A stretch of 64,000 bases of DNA from Guillardia theta CCMP2712 (Eukaryota; Cryptophyceae; Pyrenomonadales; Geminigeraceae): the NCBI RefSeq assembly GCF_000315625.1, contig NW_005434666.1:1011806-1075805 (forward strand), given 5' to 3'. The notes below the pieces were generated by a model. It did no database searches, had not been told where the DNA came from, and saw nothing but the letters and a program-made list of their open reading frames with translations. Positions 25,249-37,707 of this stretch are shown piece after piece. The translations under genes were made by a program, and so were the position numbers. Each line of letters starts with the position of its first letter. Positions within the stretch are counted from its first letter, which is position 1.

Positions 25249-28200
25249 TTGATAGTGGTGAGAAGGTTATCCGACTCACTCTCTTGCCGTGATATTGGGC
25301 CCCGAGGTACTTCAACACAACGTGACAGCCTATGAAGTATATGACCATCTTTGCGTGTCTTGGTTCAACATTCAACCTTTCTCGCGGACCTCGATCGGAG
25401 GATCTTCAAGATTGTTGAGAGACAACTTGAGCTCTTCTAGCGGACACAGGCAGAGCTCCAGAGGAAGCTGAAGAGTAAGAGATGATCAGCAAGGAGTGAA
25501 GCGAGATGTGAGGAGATGGGAGAAGAAGAGGAGCAGAGGAAAATAAAGGGGAGTAGGAGAAGAGGAAGAGGTAGAAGTGGCTGTGGTGTGGGAGGAGGAG
25601 GAAAAGGAGAATACTCTGCGCAACAAGTTGGACTCGACGTCAAGATGCTTCAGTCTATGGAGCAAACTGATCTGAAAGATGAAGGTTTCAAAACAAAGCA
25701 TGAAAGAATGAAGAAACAAAATGAGAAGCATTCTCTTACCTCAGGAGGAAGTTCTGAGATGTCGTTTCGACAGACAGACAAATGATTAATATAACTCATC
25801 CGTAGCACGTACGCCGGGATCTGAAGGTAACAATCAATAAGCTCAAACGGGTTCAAAACTTGAAACAGCAGCAAAACACGCATACGCAAGGAATAGAGTG
25901 ATGGTGGGCAACAAAACATCCCGAATCAGTCAGCAAGTGATTTTAACAAGAAGAAACCTGCAAGAGATGAAACCCTTCCAAGATTAGCTTGTTTGTCTTG
26001 CCGTCCCATATCCCTGGTACATCCTCCATTCCAGGAGGAGGAGAGGCGAGAAAGAGCTGCTTGAGGTACCGCAGCATGACTCCTGCTCCAGCACTCTCGA
26101 TCTCCTGGGGGATCGAACCGAACGGGTTGTCATGGAACTCAAAGTTGTTGAGCTTCTCGCACATGCCCAACCCGGTCGGCAGCATGTTGAGTTTGTTGTT
26201 TGAAATGTCAAGGACTGTCAGGTGCGTCAGGTTCCAGAACGTCTCCGGAAGCTTCTCCAAGAGATTCGAGCCGAGGTTGAGGAAAGTGATACTGTACATG
26301 TTCCCAAACAGGTCAGGAAGAGTGACCAAGTTGTTGTTCTCGAGATTGAGACGCTGGAGGAGGTGGAGTTGGCCTATGTTCGGGGAGACTTGTTCCAACT
26401 TGTTGTGGCTGATCCTCAGGTCTAGGAGGGTTGTGATCCTGCAGATTGAAGGAGAGATCTCTGTGAAGTTGTTCTCAACGAGGTTGATGTACTCAAGGTT
26501 GCGCAGGTCGCTGAGGGTTGACGGGATGTCGGAAAGCTGGTTGAACGGCAGATGCAACTTACGTAGGTCTACCAGCTTGTCGATGTTGGGGTGAATCCCT
26601 TTGAGACGGTTATGGGCGATGAGGAGGTTTTGTAACGCCGGGTGGTTGCCGATGCTCTTGTCGAGGCTCTCGATCAGGTTGTCACCCACGTCGATAGTTG
26701 TGAGCTCGGGGTATAGCTGGGCCTCGATCGGGAACTTGGTCAGCATCATGCTCGTCAGCTGGAGCTTGCACGTCTGCATGCCTTGGTATAACCTTCGAAG
26801 ATAGTCCATGATCGACCCGAAGCCTTTGTCGCAGATCTCGGGAGGAGGAGAGCGGATGGGGTTGCCGTCGAGCTGGAGGGAGGTCATGCTGGATATGTTG
26901 GAGACCTCAGGAGGAATGGCGACTAGCTTGTTGCCAGTGAGATCAAAAGTTTGCAATGATGACAACTCCCCTACGGTCTCGGCAATGAACTCCAGCTGGT
27001 TTTGAGCTGCAGAGAAGACTTGCAGGCTGGCAAGAGAGCTGATCCACGGCTTGATCTCACGAAGCTCGTTCTGATCCACGTGCAGGACCTTGAGGGAGCC
27101 AAGGTTGCTGATCGTGCCAGGAAGGTCTCTCAAGAAGTTCGATGACAAGTGCAGCTCAACAAGAGACGTGAAGGTGATTCCTATCATGGGATCGAGATCT
27201 TTCAGCCTGTTCTGCGTTGCAGAGAGGACCTGAAGGCTGTCGAGGGTGAGAGCCTGAGGGTCGAAGAGGTCTGGATCACTGAAGAACATGTCGAACCCGT
27301 CGAGGAGCAGCTCGCCCGATCGCTGCGACTTGTCGAGGTTGAGGAGATACTTCAACATCCTCTTCGTGCCGAGATTGACGACGGAGATCGGAGGGCTGCG
27401 GAGAGGACACATGCTGACGTCACACTGCTCGAGCGACTCCAGCAGGCCCAGAGCTGAAGGGAGGAACTCGAGGCTGCGATTCTCGTCGAGGGAGAGGAGC
27501 TTCAGGCTTGTCAGGCGTGATATGGCGCTGTCGATCTCCCGCAGCTCGTTATGAGCCACCCGAAGAGTTTCCAAGGAGTAGAGGAAGAAGATGCACTCGG
27601 GGATGTCAGCGAGCTGATTGTGGTCGAGGTTGACAAGGGTCAAGTTTGACAAGGACGTCAACGAGATGTCAAGAGTCTGCAGACAGTTGTGGTGTAGCAG
27701 GAGCGACTTCAGGGATGACTGTCTCAGGATGTAGTCCGGGAGTTTTGGGTCTTGGAGGCCTGACTCAGATATGTCGCAGATATCGTGCTGCTGCAGGTCA
27801 AAAATCCTCCTGAGGTAGTTGAGGAAATTCTTGACGCCTTTCTTCACGACCTCCACCGGAGGGACCGTGAGGGGGTTGCCCTTCACGCGCACGTCATGGA
27901 GGGAGAGGACGGCACCGAGCTCAGGAGGCAGCTCTCGGATGTTGTTGTCCTCGATGTTGAGGAGAGAGAGCTTCTCGAAGGCAGAGACGGAGCTCGGGAG
28001 GGAGAGGAGACTGTTCTTCCTCAGCGACAGGGAGACGAGATTGCGGAGGAGGCCCAAGTCAGGCGGAAGCTCCTTCAGCTCGTTCTCGTCCATGTGAAGA
28101 TCTTTCAGGCTGGTCATGCACAAAAGGGACCTTGGGATCTCAGTGATCTTGTTGGCAGACAGGTCGAGGCTCGTGATGTCGGGCTTCTCCAGCACAACCT

Positions 28201-31200
28201 TTGGGATGCTGAGCAGGTGCATCTTCTTGAGATCGATCACGTGGGTCCGATCTGCGTTGAGAATGTTGGACAGGAACCGGACGACGAGCTGGGCTCCTGC
28301 TGAGCAGACCTCCATCGGGGGGGTCACCATCTCGTTCCCGCTGACGTCAAAGTGCGTCAAGTTCTTGAGGTGGCCGAAGGTGAGGGGGAGGAAGGTAAGT
28401 CGGTTGTTGGTCGCAGAGAACTGTTCAAGGTTGACCAGCCGGCTGAGCTCGTCAGGCAGCTGCTCGAGGGAGTTGTTGTCGAGGTTCAACGACTTGATCA
28501 TGGTGAGTTGACAGTGCTTGACAGGAAACTTGACGAGAGAAAGATCGCTGAGGTCCAGAGACAACTTGACCTTAGCCTGGTGGACTGCAGAGAGGTACTG
28601 AAAGATCTTGTTGCGCCCTTGGGAGTTGATCTCATAGGGAGGGTCTTCGAGAGGGTTCATGGTGATGTCCAACTCCTGCAGATGGGTGAAGCGGAGGAGG
28701 ATCGGGTGGAGCTCTTTCAGCAGGTTGTCGCAAAGGTTCAGACGAACTAGGGGAATGTGCGGGTGCAGCCACTCTTCTATCCTCTTCACCCTGTTGTGAG
28801 AAAGAGAGAGGATCGTCAGGTTGGTCAAGTTCGACACGCTGCGAGGGATTGAGGCCAGCTCGTTGTAGTCCAGATGCATCTCTGTGAGCAGGGTGAGCTG
28901 TCCGATCCCAACGAACAACTTCTGAAGATGGTTGTTGCTCAAAGACAGGGATGTCAGCCCTGTCATGAAGGCGACTTCAACTGGCATCCTCTTCAGCTCG
29001 AGGTTGCGGAGATCCAAACTTTGCGTCTTCCTCCCATCCTGCATCCTCTTTAGGTACTCGAGGATGGAGCTCGTCCCTCTGTCCAGGACCTCCACGGGAG
29101 GAGATCGGAGCTCGTTGCCCGCAAACAGCAGCTCCCGGATGGTGTACAACGAGCCCAGCTCCAGGGGAAGGAACAGAAGATTGTTGCGTTCAAGGTTCAA
29201 GATCTCCACTCCCACAAGCTGCTCAATCTCCGGAGGAAGAGACTCGAGATGATTGTCGCTGAGATCGAGCACCGTCAGCGATTCCATGTTGACAATCTCC
29301 AGCGGAAAGTTGTTGAGCTCCATGTTGGAGAGGTCCAGCTTCCTTGTTTGCAGAGACTCCTCGAAGCGACTGAGGTACCTCAGGATGGAGCTGGTGCCCG
29401 GACGAAGAACTTCAGGAGGCGGAGAGACGAGAGGGTTGTTGTCGACGACCAGCTTGCTCAAAGTCGGGATCTTGGAAAGGGAATAGGGAAGGCTGGGAAA
29501 GAGGTTGTTTGACAGAGAGAGGGTTGAGAGACTTGTGCATTTGTCGATCCCCGCGTATAAGACTTCAAGCTTGTTGCCGTGCAGGTAAAGCTCTCGGATG
29601 TTGACGAGCTTCGCCATGTAGGGGGGAAGAGCTGAGAGAAGATTGTCTGAGAGGTTGAGGACCTGCCCGAGATTCAACAGCTGAAAAAGAGGAAGAGGAA
29701 GAGGAAATGGAGAAGAGCGAAGAAGAGAGAAGAAAGAAGACAAACAAGAGGATGAAGAAGAGGGAAGAAGAAAAGAGAAAAAGAGGAAGAGAAAAGCGGA
29801 AAAGAGGGAAGAAGAAAAGAGGAAGAGGAAGAGAAAAGAGGAATAGAGGAATAGAGGAAGAGGATAGTTCAGGAGCGAGGGTTGTGCGCTGCTCACTTTC
29901 ATCTGCCGCATGTTTCCGATCGTAGAAGGAAGTTCAGCAATCATGTTCCCGCTGAGATCAAGAAACTCCAGCCGCTGCCAAGCCCCCATCACCGCGCTCA
30001 TCCTGCTCAGCTTGTTCTTGCTCAGGTCCAGCTTGGTCATGGCGGTCAGCGCGCCCATGCTTGAGGGGAGAGTTTCCAGCTGGTTGCCCGCCAGGCAGAC
30101 GCTAATCAGCCTCCCCTGCTGGGGAACAGGGCGGGTAGGGGTGGAGACCAGCTCGGGGGGGAAGGAGAAGAGTTTGAACGCAGGAAGAGTGAGGTGGAAG
30201 GTCGAGAGCGCCAGGTTGACCTGCTGCAAGTAGCGGATGATCGTGCTGCAGCCCTGCTGGAGGATCTCGACCGAAGGCTCTTCCATATTCTTTTCGTCAA
30301 AGTTGAGGACCGTGAGGAGGGAAAGAGCGCCTATGCTAGGATGCAAGCTCGTGATGGGGTTGCTCCTCAGCTGAAGGGTCTGCAGACTGGTGCAGCTGGA
30401 AATCTGCTGGGGAAAAACAGAGACGAAGTTCCTTTCGAAGGACAGAGATTGGAGGTTGGTCAACGAGCCCAGCTGATCTGGAAGCACCTCGATCTCGTTC
30501 TCGTCGAGGTTGAGGTGGTGGAGGGTGTCAGCGAGCTGAAAAATGTCGGCCGGTACCTCAACGATCTTGTTGTGGGATATCGACACACCTGTATGACAGG
30601 TGAGGGGCTGCTGGGGTCATCCAGAGCTAGTCAAGCTGGTCAAACTCACCTGTCAGGGCCTCGGAGCGCAGGCACTGGAAGTGAGAGTGGAACCTGAAGA
30701 CGTCTGCTGGGAACTTCTCAAGTTTGAGGCCCTCGAGCTTCAGGTACCTGCTGGAGGAAGCATAGCCGAACTGCCGTAGATAGTTGAGGATGATACTCTT
30801 TCCCTGCTCGACAATCTCCTGGGGAGGAGTAGACCAAGTCTGCTCGTTGCCGGACAAGTCGATGTCCTGCAGGGATGTGCATATCCCCAAGGTGAGAGGG
30901 ATTTCCGACAAGTGGTTGTCGTTGAGGTACAGCTTGCAGAGGGCTGGAAGCACGCCGCTCTCAGGCGGTATGATTCTGAGCCGGTTCCTCTGCAGGGAGA
31001 GAAAGGTCAGGGAGCTGAGAACCATCATCTCTGCTGGAAGCGACTCGATCTCGTTGTCGTCGAGGACGAGGGAGTGTAGCTTCGGGATTGTCAGCGTCTC
31101 AGCCGGGAAGTAGCGGATGTGACAGCTGGACATCTCGAGGCCGTGAGAGAGGGCGGAGTGATACATCTTGTGGAAGTACATGATCACTCCGTCGTTGCCC

Positions 31201-33695
31201 TGCGAAAGAACATCATCCTGCGGACTCTTCAGCGGGTTGCCCTCGTAGTTGAGGTTGCGTAGCTTGGTGAGGTTCCCAAGGGAGAGGGGGAGGATGGAGA
31301 CTTGGTTGGAGTTGAAGGAGAGGTCCTCCAGGTTTGTCAGGAGCTCCAGCTCGAGAGGAAGTTGTGAGATGAGATTGTGGCTGCAACGAAGTCGGACGAG
31401 CGTTTGACATCTCCCGATCTCCTGTGGAATTTTCTGCAGCCTGTTGAAGCTGAGCCGCATCTCTTCGATGCTGTGGAGGTTCCCGATGGAGGAAGGGATC
31501 CAGCCGATCTTGTTCTTCGTTACTGACAGCTCCTTGAGGTTCTTGAGCTTCCCGATCGCCTCCGGGAGAACATGCAGACTGTTGCTGTCAAAGTTGACCT
31601 TAGTGAGAGATGTCAAGGTACAGAGCTGATCGGGGAGCGACGTTAGCCGGTTCTGAACAGCCGATATCGTTCGAAGCTTCGAGAGCTTCCCGATGAAAGT
31701 GGGAATCTCGTCGATGAGAGTGTTGTCTAGCCTGAGCACTCGGAGCTGGTTCAGAGTCTGAATGATGTCCGACAACGCCATGAGCGGGTTGTGGGAGAGA
31801 TGAAGCTCGTGGAGGTCTCGTAGCACGGTGATCTGTTCAGGCAGGACCTGGATGGAGTTGTACTGCAGCTGCAGCACCTTCAGCTTCTTCAGCTGGCAGA
31901 TTTCCATCGGGAAAGTTTGAAACTTGTACCCTGGCAGCTCGAGCTTGTCCACTGTCCCCTCCACGTTTGAGAACTTGGAGCAGTACACGCACGCAGCCTT
32001 TGCTCCTTTCCTCAACACCTCCACAGGAGGCTGATAGAAATTCTCCACGTCGATCTCCAGCTTCTCCAACGATGTCCAGTAGGCGATAGTCATTGGAAGA
32101 CGAGAGATCTTGTCGTTGCTCTTGATATTCAGCCGTTTCAACTTGATCCAGGCGCTGATCCACAAGTCAGCAAAGAAGGGCCCTTCTAGACGGTTGTCAC
32201 TCAGGTTGACATCGGTCAACGACGTGCAGTTCTCCAGGGCTCTAGGGAGGCGCACGATGTCGTTGGACTGAAGTTGGAGGTTTTGCAAGCTGTCCAGCCT
32301 GCTGAATTCTTCAGGTAGATTTCGGATCCTGTTGGCGGAGAGGTCCAACAGCGTCAGCCCTTCAATGTCCATGATTGCCAGGTCGACGGAAGGGACGTCA
32401 ATCTCGCTGAAGTGAACCGATTTGGACGTTCTTGCCTCAAGAAGCACAGCAAGGTACGCAGTGATACTCTTGGAGCCAAGTTGCACAATCTGAGGAGGCG
32501 GGGATTCCACGTCGGTACCCTCGAGGATGATTTCAGTCAGATTCCTCAACGATCCTGTCTCAGGGCTGAACCTCTTCAGGCTCACGCAGTTGCTGACATC
32601 CAACTGAGTCAGGGAGCGCATGTACCGGATGGACGCGCTCAAAGCCGCCATCCTGTTGCCCGCAAGGTTCAAGACAGTCACTGACGTCATGTTGGTGATC
32701 TCAAGGGGGAGAGTGGAGGCTGTGATCCCCATGCTGCTCAGGTCGATCATGTTGGTCTCCTCGATCCAACTCATCCTCCTCCGATACTCTCTCAGGTACA
32801 GGAAGACGCTCTGCACCCCCTGCCGAACAACCTCCATGGGAGGGACGGAGAGAGTGTCCTGTAGTCCGTCAGCGTCGATATCCTTCAGGTTTTCACATTC
32901 CTGCAGCTCAGCAGGGAATGATCGCAGAGGGTTGCGAGCAACCACCAGGATCTTCAGTTGCGTCAACTTTCCCATGGACTTTGGCAGGGCTATCAGCTGA
33001 TTATCTTGAACCCACAATGTTTGTAGGGACTCACACAGTCCAAGTTCTTCTGGAAGCCAGGTCAACCTATTACCGAAGATTCGCAGCTGCGCCAAGTTCT
33101 TGAGATCGCCAACAGAAGTCGGAAGCACTTCGATCTTGTTGTTGTGTGCAAACAGAGTTTTCAGGTAATCCAACTCGAATATCTTGTCAGGGATCATTCC
33201 AAGGCTCAAATCCCCAATGTCAAGCTTCTTTGTGCCCGATGCTGCTTGAACACGCTTCAAGATCTCCTTGGCTGAAGTTTTTGAGTTCTTCGGAACCACC
33301 TGGTGTGCCCTCCAGTAATATTCTTCTGGGTCTTCTATCTCTCCAGTATCCTGAACCACCGCAATGGGGTTGGAGGTAGGCTGGGCGGACTCGGGCCGCG
33401 TCTCCGACCCTTGAGACTGATCTTCCTCGAAGTCCTTCTCATCAAACTCAACGGGGCTCTCCTGCACCATCTCCTGCACCATCTCCTGCACCATCTCCTG
33501 CTCACTCGATGGGCTCTTTGCTTCCCGAGGCTCATCGTCATGCTCCACCGGACTGGTCGCGTTTGACCCTGCCCCATTCTTGGGATGAATCTGCGGGAGT
33601 TGTGAAGATTTGCTGGCGGAAGAGGAGGGCCTGCTGTTGGACTTCAAAGATTTTTCTGAAGGCGCTGATGAAATGGGAGGAAGGGTCGCCGACAT
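20622..33695 (-). CDS. Giant leucine-rich-repeat protein with about 17 LRR superunits
   Basis: The ATG at 33695 starts a disordered Ser/Pro/Glu-rich N-terminus with a tandem QEMV repeat, then LRRs of the short 23-residue type (e.g. LKNLAQLRIFGNRLTWLPEE). After every four to six LRRs there is a break of the form PP-x-E-V-x3-G-x3-I-x2-YL followed by a strand-like LDLS start. Examples are PPMEVVRQGVQSVFLYL, PPPEVLRPGTSSILRYL, PPVEVLDRGTSSILEYL and PPPEICDKGFGSIMDYL. An intron at 30573-30648 joins ...SEALTG to VSISHNKIVEV and restores the frame. Another frame-open intron lies at about 29683-29896. Beyond 25943 the gene continues in about 20 small exons (RLKHLDVESNLLRR, LPNLRDLSFTRDLRLGSNKL, DLYQLAVLDVSNNNLTALP, LEELRLGSNPIHQLPDWIG, LGKLEELELSYNEISVLP) to a stop at 20622-20624 after SLTLDLYRPLSAP. 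No kinase, Roc or TIR domain is visible. The protein exceeds 3,000 residues. A protein-interaction scaffold role is inferred. Confidence 0.85.
21780..21860. repeat. (GGAGCA)n hexamer array in LRR gene intron
   Basis: GGAGCA units inside the 3', intron-dense part of the giant LRR gene. Confidence 0.8.
23160..23425. repeat. (GAGAG/GAGGA) pentamer-rich array in LRR gene intron
   Basis: Degenerate GGAGA-type units, with a pure GAGGA block at about 23281-23337. A smaller similar block lies at about 24833-24880. Both are in introns of the minus-strand LRR gene. Confidence 0.8.
25181..25250. repeat. (GAT)n-(GAA)n microsatellite
   Basis: GAT then GAA trinucleotide runs in an intron of the LRR gene, between the exon ending YLGAQYHGK and the exon starting with ILDMKSCYMS. 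Confidence 0.85.
33462..33503 (-). repeat. Coding 12-base tandem repeat (QEMV)3
   Basis: Three and a half near-identical 12-base units encode Gln-Glu-Met-Val in the disordered N-terminus of the LRR protein. The frame is kept. Copy number is likely variable between strains. Confidence 0.85.
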
Positions 33696-33949
33696 TTGCC
33701 TCCGATGTCCAGCAACGTTGATCTCAGGATCACTTTTGCGATCCTCCAGACATTGTTCGCTTCACACCTCCAATGGAAGGCGGTTCATATGACGGCAAAG
33801 GTGTCTACAACATGAAACATCCTGTTACCTTCTGCTTTCTTCTTCGATCTACACCTCCTTCGCCATCACCACCAACTACAACACCTTCCTCCATTCTCAC
33901 TGGCGCGCTCATCCTGCCATCGTTCATCAACGGATTGACCGGTATGAGA

Positions 33950-34170
33950 GGGGATGAGGGTGGCCGGGCCCTGGCCGGGCGGGGGGCCGGCGACTCAGAG
34001 ACAGCGATCCCGGGAGTCCGACTCGGACTCGCGGGCCCAGTGATCAGTCCGGCCGGTCACGGCCCTTCCGGGGCCCGGCCCGGGCCCGAGGCGGGCCACT
34101 GTACCGTGATTGTGACCCTGAAAGTTCACTGATTGTACTGATCTTTAACTTAACTTTGAGTAAAGAGTCT
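33950..34170. repeat. GC-rich dispersed repeat with terminal inverted-copy motif
   Basis: A GGCCGG/GGCCCGG-rich block ends in ACTGAT-TTTA-TTAACTTTGAGTA (about 34130-34163). The reverse complement of nearly the same sequence occurs at about 43873-43913. Composition is very different from adjacent genes. No coding capacity was seen. It lies in the 0.7 kb spacer between the divergent LRR and Chk2-type genes. A second GC-rich block (34190-34410) adjoins it. Confidence 0.6.
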
Positions 34171-34431
34171 CACGGATTGGATTCCACCACACTGCTGAGC
34201 GCCCTCGTGGCCGCGGCCGGGATGGGGCCGGGCTGCCGGGCGCCCGGCCGTACCGCCGTGCCAGTCACGGTGGCGTACCGTACGGTGGGCTGCCGGACCA
34301 GCGGCGCCGGGCCGCCGGACGGACTCCCCGAGGCTCAGTGGCGCGGCGCGGCCGGACATGGCGGCAGCATGGCGGCCGGACTGCCGCCCGGGGCAGGTCG
34401 GGGGATGTGGGGTCTTTGTTGAGAGTAGGCC

Positions 34432-37400
34432 ATGCAGGCGTGGGGGCGGCTGGTGTCGCTCAACGGAAGATGGTCGGACGTTGAGCTGTCGCGGTGAGAG
34501 AGGATGTGAGAGAAGAGAGATGTGACTGTGAGCCTCGGCATGCAGGAACAAGATGAAATTCGGTAGGAACTCTGCATGCCAGGTGCCCGCCGAATCATAA
34601 AAGAAGGAGTTCTGACAAGGTGGTGCTGAGAAGGTCAAGTATGATGATATGAGGATCTCCAACTTGCACTTCTCCATTGAGAAGAGCAGTGAAACAGATG
34701 TAAGGGAGAGAGAAAAAGATGCACATGGCACATGGATATGACTCTGTCCTAGGAGAAAGCTGTCGTGTGGGATTACAGCACGAACGGTTTGTTTGTGAAT
34801 GGAAATCTTATTGGTAGGGGGAACAAGCAAATGATAGTGGTATGCATGACTTGTGTTCAAGATAGTATGCTGACGCACTTGTGTGGGTTGGTTTTTCTCC
34901 TCAAAGGATGGCGACATGCTGTCCTTGATTGTTGTGCCTGTAAGAAGGTCGGACGGGACGTACCATCACAGCGATTCATCGCTGGTGAGAGGAAAACAGC
35001 TCTTGTCACTCGATATGATTGAAATTTCTTGCTCAGAACTTCATCGCATACAAATTTCATTTTGTGAGCGATGAAGATGAGACCGTCGATATTGCTGAAG
35101 TGGAGGAGCAACCCGTAGCAAAAGTTCGATACCGAGGAGTGAGATGTGATGAGGAGGAAGAGCTGGTGAAAGAAGGAGGAGAAAAGAAGACGATGAATCA
35201 TGAAGGCATGAAACAAAACTCACAAAGTCTCAATGAAGAAGTTCCTGCTCTTGCCTCCAACAATATAGGTGAGTCCAGCGCTGCATAGCACGCCTAGAAT
35301 GACGTGAGCTTCATTTACAGTTCATACCCAACCAAACGAGCAAACAAGTTCATCGAACAATCATTTTCACTCCGGAATGAAGGAGGAGAAGAGGATGGAG
35401 ACGACGTCATCCAGTTCTCGAACAGAACAACAAGTAGCAGTCAAAGTTGAGAACCAAACGAAGGACGAGGTGGAGGATGAAAATCCACCGAGTGCAAAGA
35501 GGCAGTGCATATCACCAAGGTGGAAGGAATCTTGCATCTGAATGAGTTTGTTGACATGGCTTTCAGTGATGCATCGAACCCTCGCAAGAGCCTTGACTGG
35601 AGTCAGAATGAGGAGAACGCGGGGAGCTTGCAAGGTCCAGAAGTCCTGTTCTTGTTATGAGGCTGACCTGCAGCAGAGTTCGAGGCTCGATACGAGAAGA
35701 CGAATGAGATAGGAGAAGGCGCGTACGCGAAGGTGACGGAGAGAGAGACAGAGGAGACAGATGAGACAGAGAGCGGGACAAGGCGGGGACTAACGAGGGA
35801 TGAGAGACAAGGATGCGAAGTAAGAGACATTTCGTTTGACAGGTCTATGTGGCGGTGAGGAAGGATACAGAGCAGAAAGTTGCTGTAAGCGAGATTGTTT
35901 GCTATTCTTTCGGTGACTCGTAGTCCAGGTCAAGATCCTTCACCTTGCAAAGTTGAAAATCAATGGCATCCGAGATTCGCAGGTCCAAGACGAAATAAAC
36001 ATTCAGATGAAACTATCTCATCCCAACGTCAGAATCTGTTGAGTCCGGGAGCGATTGGTTCTGATCTCTTTGTCTCAGATTGTGAGGATGCTAGAATACT
36101 ACTTCGATGCGGCAACCAAACGTTTCTTGCTCGTGATGGAACATGTATACTTTCTCTGATTCCTATTCCTTTGCCTCGTCCCTTCCCTTCCCTTCCCTTC
36201 CCTTCCCTTCCCTTCCTTCCTTTCCTTTCCTTTCCTTTGCCTTGCCTTTCCTTTCCCTTCCCTTCCCTCGCTCGGAGTGACAAGATGATGTTGACCAGGT
36301 TGCCGGAGGAGATCTCTTCGAGTATCTCATCTCAAAACCTGACGAATGCATCTCGGAGGAACTGGTGACGCGATAGCGCAACATCGTCCAAGTCATAGAC
36401 TCGATTGCAGGCGAGGAAATGGTTCAAGCAGCTGCTTGATGGTGTAGAATATTGTCACTCCATGGAGGTGAGCAGGAGTGTAGAGGTCGGGGAGAAGTGA
36501 TGATCGTGCAAGCAAGAGAGGGGAGGAGGGGGAGGGGGACGGGGAGAGGGAGAGGGAGAGGGAGAGAGAGGAGGCAAGAGGCAAGAGGAGGAGGCAAGAG
36601 GGAAGAAGACGGAGGCAGGATGAAGAGGAGGGAAGGGACAGAGAGTTCAACTGACTGATGGTTGAGGTTGTGCATCGAGACCTGAAGCCGGAGAACATCC
36701 TCCTTACCGACAACTCGGCGGATTGTATCCTCAAGGTCTCTCGCCCTCCCTCCGCTCCTTCTGAACTTCAGCAGATCTCCGACTTTGGACTAGCAAAGGC
36801 GCTAGCGAAAGGCAGGTGAGGACGGGAAGAGGAAGAAGCAATAAGGAGGAGGCGATCGAGAGGGGGAAGGAGGCGAGGAGTCATAGAGAGGAGGAAGAAA
36901 CGAAGATTTCTTGGTTTCCTCACTTGTCGACCAGAGAATGCAGAACGAATTGCGGAACTCCAAAGTACATGGCACCTGAAGTCTTCGCTGTTGGGCGAGG
37001 TAGTGCTGAGGGTTGAGGAAGAGGAGAAGGGGGGCGGGGGAGATGGAGAAGGGGGAAGGGAAGGGAGGAGGAGGAGGAGGAGGAGGAGGAGGAGGAGGAG
37101 AGTCTGATGAATGAGTGAAGGGCTGAAGAAGTACGGGAAGGAGGCTGACTTATGGGGTCTTGGAGTGATTCTCTACGTCATGCTAACGTGCAGCATGCCG
37201 TTTGGAGGAGAAGACGACGAAGGTGCGAGGCCAGTACCTCCTCCCTGTTGCTGCTCTGCTGCTGCTGCTGCTGCTCGTCTGCCTACCTGCTTGCCACCTT
37301 GTCATGCTCCTTGTCGCCTCCTCCCCTCCCAACCCTCACGCGGACGGGCTTGAAGATCTCGAGGAGGAGATGATCCAGATCGCTCACGGCAAGAAGATGT

Positions 37401-37646
37401 ACGCGGATCTCTTCAACTGCGACGTGAGCATGTCGGTACCTGCAGCTGGAGGGTGACGGTCTGGCAGGCGTGGGAGACCAAGTCAAAGGAAGTCAAGAAC
37501 ATGATATCTCAGCTGCTCGAGCCTGACATGCAGAAGCGTCTCACTGTCGAGGTTCGGCTGCCGCTGCTCCTTCCCCTCCCCACTCACCCTTTGTGCCTCA
37601 GGCGGCTCGCAAGCACAGATGGATGAGGGAGGAGGAGAAGGGGTAG
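34432..37646 (+). CDS. Chk2/Rad53-type checkpoint kinase (FHA domain plus Ser/Thr kinase)
   Basis: The ATG at 34432 begins the FHA domain: MQAWGRLVSLNGRWSDVEL, FGRNSACQ, VKYDDMRISNLHFSIEK, WDYSTNGLFVNG, NFIAYKFHFV. The SNLHFSI and STNGLFVN motifs are the phospho-Thr-binding face. After a charged linker the kinase domain has IGEGAYAKVYVAV (Gly loop), VAVKIL (ATP lysine), a helix C region, HRDLKPENILL (catalytic loop), ISDFGLAKAL (Mg loop), CGTPKYMAPEVF (activation end), and EADLWGLGVILYVML. It ends LLEPDMQKRLTVE then ARKHRWM, with stop TAG 37644. About 15 introns, one containing a CCTTC array. FHA-plus-kinase order is diagnostic of the Chk2/Rad53/Cds1 DNA-damage checkpoint family. The N-terminal SQ/TQ cluster seems short or absent because the FHA starts at residue 1. 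Confidence 0.85.
36180..36270. repeat. (CCTTC)n pentamer array in kinase intron
   Basis: CCTTC/CCTTT units between the exon ending LLVMEH and the exon GGDLFEYL of the Chk2-type kinase. Confidence 0.8.
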
Positions 37647-37707
37647 GGCCTGATGGGCGAGGGAGGAGGAGGAGGAGTGGTGACGGGATAATCTACACCT
37701 TTTACTC

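Noticed and set aside
25989..30697. Several plus-strand frames of 90-200 codons
   Set aside because: They are mirror frames of the LRR coding sequence on the minus strand.
34150..34917. 255-codon minus-strand frame upstream of the kinase
   Set aside because: It overlaps FHA exons on the other strand and the GC-rich repeat; composition is not gene-like.
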